Origin: Vibrio pomeroyi
GTDB taxonomy: Bacteria; Pseudomonadota; Gammaproteobacteria; Enterobacterales; Vibrionaceae
Assembly (NCBI GenBank): GCA_041879425.1
Contig: CP090855.1
Location: forward strand, 1-64,000
Direction: 5' to 3'
DNA: 64,000 bases
Position numbers and translations under genes: made by a program. The notes beneath the pieces are model-generated. The model made no database searches. It was given only the letters and a program-made list of their open reading frames with translations, and was not told the origin of the DNA. Shown one piece after another: positions 61,398-64,000 of the stretch (position 1 is its first letter; each line of letters opens with the position of its first letter).

Positions 61398-64000
61398 ATG
61401 GCAGGCGAAAATAACCAAAACAACCAAAATGAAGATCTAAATGACGCGGTAGAACAAACGGATGTGAGCGACGCCGGTACGGCCTCCCAAGAGCAGGAGC
61501 AGCAAAACCAACAGAATACGATTGCATCGACAATAGCGACGGGCGCTGAAAATGTGGATGCGGCAGAAGAAGTTAACCAGGCTTTAGACGACAATCCGAC
61601 TAGTGCTGGTAATACTGATGATGCCTCGGCTTCTGGCGCGGCTGTTCAAGAAGAAACGACAGAAAGCAGTAGTGATTCAGATGCTGCACTATCTAACGTG
61701 GTTGATGGTACACCAACAGAGGCTAGTGCAGATGATGCCACAGCAGGTAGTGGTGACGCAGGAGCGGGGGCTCAAGCAGTTGGTGGTGAAAGTACAGAAG
61801 CTTCAGATGGCGGTGCAAGCGCCGAAGGTAATGAGGTTCAAGGGCAGGCCGCAACTACATCTGCAGCACCGAGTGCGACATCTTCTGAATCAGAGGAGCA
61901 ACAAGGCGTTGATGATCTCGATTCACAAACAATAGAAGAGACATTTGCGGTTGATGTTCAAGCTTCTGATGAAGAGACCATCAGCGAAGTAGAAGACGGC
62001 TTTGATTCTGAAACGGTAAGCGAAACGTTCCAAATTAAAGTTGACGCAGAAAACGATGCAGCCGAAGTGGCTAATTTAGAACTCGATGTTGAAGAAGATG
62101 GCACATTAACATTTACTGATGCTGATTTACTAGTGGGTGCGACCGACATTGATGGCGATGACCTATCTATCGGTGAGGTGACATACTCGGGAACGGATGG
62201 TGTATTTACAAACAATGGTGATGGTACTTACTCCTTTGCACCGAATGAGAACTTCAATGGCGATGTAAGCCTCGACTTTACGGTCACGGATGGAACGGAG
62301 CCAGTTTCTGCTAATGTTAATATTACCGTTACAGAAGTGAACGATCCACCGGTTGCGGGTTCAACCAGTTACTCGATTAGTGAAGATGAAGTGATTAATT
62401 TCACTGAAGCGCAGTTACTGGCTCAATCGAGTGATGTGGAAGGCGATGTTAGCCTAGACAGTGTGACGTACACGGGCACTGACGGCATCTTAACGGCGAA
62501 TGACGACGGTACTTACAGCTTTGCACCGAATGAGAACTTCAACGGTGGTGTGAGTCTAACGGTTGTGGTTGCCGATGAAGATGGTGAGAAAGTCTCGACG
62601 ACGGCTGAAGTGGATGTGAAGCCGGTTAATGATGCGCCAGTAAGTGGTGATTTGGCTTACACGGTCAATGAAGACGCATCGATTACCTTGAGCCAAGCCC
62701 AATTGTTGGGACAAGCGACCGATGTGGAAAGTGATGACCTAACGGCAGCGAACTTGTCTGTTGGTGGTAACGCGACGGTAACGGCAAACGATGACGGCAG
62801 CTTCACAATTACACCGGATGCGAATTTCAATGGCGACATTGATATCTCCTTCGACCTAACGGATGGCACTGATACGGTGACCGCGACGGCAGACCTAACG
62901 GTCAATCCGATGAGCGACCCAACGGTGGTGAGTGATGTTAGTTACAGCATTGATGAAGATGGCACATTAACGTTCACCGATGCGCAACTTCTGGCGGGTG
63001 CGTCAGATGCGGATGGTGAGACTTTAACGGTTGATTCAGTGACTTATTCGGGAACGGATGGTGTCTTCACTGATAATGGTGACGGTACTTACAGTTTCGC
63101 GCCGAATGAGAACTTCAATGGCGAAGTGGACCTAAGCTTCTCCGTGACAACTGGCTCAGAATCGGTGGATGCGACCATTGGTGTGACGGTTGACGCGGTG
63201 AACGATGCGCCATTGGCGGGCAGCACGTCTTACACGGTAAATGAAGATAACTCGATCACTATCAGTAATGAGCAGATACTTGCAAATTCGTCAGATATTG
63301 ATGGCGATGACATTAGTGTGAGTAGCGTAACTTACGGTGGCTCTGATGGTGTGTTTACGACCAACGATGATGGCACGTATACATTCGCGCCAAATGAGAA
63401 CTTCAACGGTGATGTGAGCTTCAACGTTGTTATCCGTGATGAGGACGGAGAAACCGCATCAACGACAGCGGGCCTAACCGTTGTTGAAGTGAACGATCCA
63501 CCGGTTGCGGGCTCAACCAGTTACTCCATTAATGAAGATGAAGTGATTAACTTTACTGAAGCGCAGTTACTGGCTCAATCGAGTGATGTGGAAGGTGATG
63601 TTAGCATTGATTTTGTAACGTATAGTGGAACGGATGGCATACTCAGAGCAAACGATGATGGTACATTTACGTTTGCGCCGAATGAGAACTTCAATGGTAA
63701 CGTAAGCTTAGATATTGTGGTATCAGATGAAGATGGTGTCACAGCATCGACGACAGCAGAAGTTGAGGTTGTTGCTGTCAACGATGTGCCGGTATCGAGT
63801 GATTTGGCGTACACCGTTAATGAAGATAACTCTATTACGTTAAGTCAAGAGCAATTACTTGCTCAAGCTTCGGATGCTGAAGGTGACGATCTAACGGCTT
63901 CGAACGTACAGGCGGGTGCTAATGCATCGTTGGTAGAGAATGCGGATGGCAGTTTCACCATCACACCTAACGAGGGTTACAGTGGCGATGTTGCATTGAC
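61398..64000 (+). CDS. Giant cadherin-repeat adhesin, 3' end outside the window
   Basis: An ATG at 61398 with GGAGG 5 bases upstream opens a frame that runs to the window edge (about 867 residues). The first 215 or so residues are polar and acidic, rich in asparagine, glutamine, serine, alanine and glutamate, without a signal peptide. From about residue 219 come cadherin-like tandem repeats of about 96 residues, with recurring SYSxxED, TFTxAQLLA, [14 protein letters not shown] and a closing VNDxPV. Absence of a signal peptide and a divergent type I export operon fit export by a C-terminal signal, which would lie beyond this window. Confidence 0.93.
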   Translation, partial: MAGENNQNNQNEDLNDAVEQTDVSDAGTASQEQEQQNQQNTIASTIATGAENVDAAEEVNQALDDNPTSAGNTDDASASGAAVQEETTESSSDSDAALSNVVDGTPTEASADDATAGSGDAGAGAQAVGGESTEASDGGASAEGNEVQGQAATTSAAPSATSSESEEQQGVDDLDSQTIEETFAVDVQASDEETISEVEDGFDSETVSETFQIKVDAENDAAEVANLELDVEEDGTLTFTDADLLVGATDIDGDDLSIGEVTYSGTDGVFTNNGDGTYSFAPNENFNGDVSLDFTVTDGTEPVSANVNITVTEVNDPPVAGSTSYSISEDEVINFTEAQLLAQSSDVEGDVSLDSVTYTGTDGILTANDDGTYSFAPNENFNGGVSLTVVVADEDGEKVSTTAEVDVKPVNDAPVSGDLAYTVNEDASITLSQAQLLGQATDVESDDLTAANLSVGGNATVTANDDGSFTITPDANFNGDIDISFDLTDGTDTVTATADLTVNPMSDPTVVSDVSYSIDEDGTLTFTDAQLLAGASDADGETLTVDSVTYSGTDGVFTDNGDGTYSFAPNENFNGEVDLSFSVTTGSESVDATIGVTVDAVNDAPLAGSTSYTVNEDNSITISNEQILANSSDIDGDDISVSSVTYGGSDGVFTTNDDGTYTFAPNENFNGDVSFNVVIRDEDGETASTTAGLTVVEVNDPPVAGSTSYSINEDEVINFTEAQLLAQSSDVEGDVSIDFVTYSGTDGILRANDDGTFTFAPNENFNGNVSLDIVVSDEDGVTASTTAEVEVVAVNDVPVSSDLAYTVNEDNSITLSQEQLLAQASDAEGDDLTASNVQAGANASLVENADGSFTITPNEGYSGDVAL
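62052..64000 (+). repeat. Tandem cadherin-like repeats of about 288 bp
   Basis: Seven units begin near 62052, 62339, 62628, 62914, 63205, 63491 and 63781, the last cut by the window edge. Unit 2 is much closer to unit 6 than to its neighbours, and unit 3 to unit 7, showing a higher-order period of four units, close to 1152 bp. The block NENFNG is almost invariant. Confidence 0.92.

Noticed and set aside
61373..63814. Several long minus-strand open frames opposite the adhesin
   Set aside because: They are mirror frames of a repetitive, serine/threonine/valine-biased gene; they repeat with the cadherin units and have no ribosome-binding sites.

Overview
This window looks like Vibrio DNA, with moderate-to-low GC, and most probably belongs to the Splendidus-type clade; placement on the smaller chromosome is a guess. 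The evidence is an adenine-riboswitch-controlled add gene, a norspermidine-sensor-like NspS/MbaA pair, a LuxP-like periplasmic protein, abundant GGDEF/EAL proteins and hybrid kinases, and a large cadherin-repeat adhesin with its own type I secretion system. No rRNA, tRNA, CRISPR array, transposase or phage gene was recognised.

Layout. Positions 276-3710 hold a polyamine-binding-like protein and a membrane GGDEF-EAL protein. Positions 4130-10011 hold mostly small single genes (PhzF-like, YgjV-like, cupin, two GNAT acetyltransferases, small membrane proteins, a fasciclin protein, an outer-membrane barrel). Positions 10174-14363 carry a LuxR-type regulator, the riboswitch and add, a Crp/Fnr-type regulator and a YccT-like protein. 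Positions 14519-19319 are one operon: di-heme cytochrome c peroxidase, hybrid histidine kinase, and membrane PAS-receiver protein.

Positions 19645-44541 form a long sulfatase-centred locus. It contains two periplasmic arylsulfatases, an octaheme cytochrome fused to HEAT/TPR repeats, a MoxR-DUF58-DUF4381-BatA-BatB-BatD operon, a LysR regulator with a YegS lipid kinase, a PafA-like phosphatase, an FGE-fold lipoprotein, a radical SAM sulfatase maturase, and a heme-less paralogue of the HEAT/TPR half of the cytochrome. GTTAT/ATAAC palindromes recur at three promoters of this locus, which suggests common regulation. A divergent signalling block (periplasmic binding protein plus GGDEF-EAL, and a LuxP-like protein) lies inside it.

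Positions 44706-51463 hold a frameshifted gamma-glutamyltranspeptidase and a kinase/PstS-like/outer-membrane-barrel operon. Positions 52151-64000 contain a six-gene minus-strand operon divergent from a giant adhesin that runs off the window. The operon encodes an Hpt-fold protein, an HlyD adaptor, a kinase-like protein with a receiver, a TolC-type protein and two different ABC half-transporters. Both phosphorelay-like proteins lack their phospho-acceptor histidines, and both ABC proteins have damaged ATPase signatures. This apparent phosphorelay-derived module inside an adhesin secretion operon is the most unusual thing in the window.
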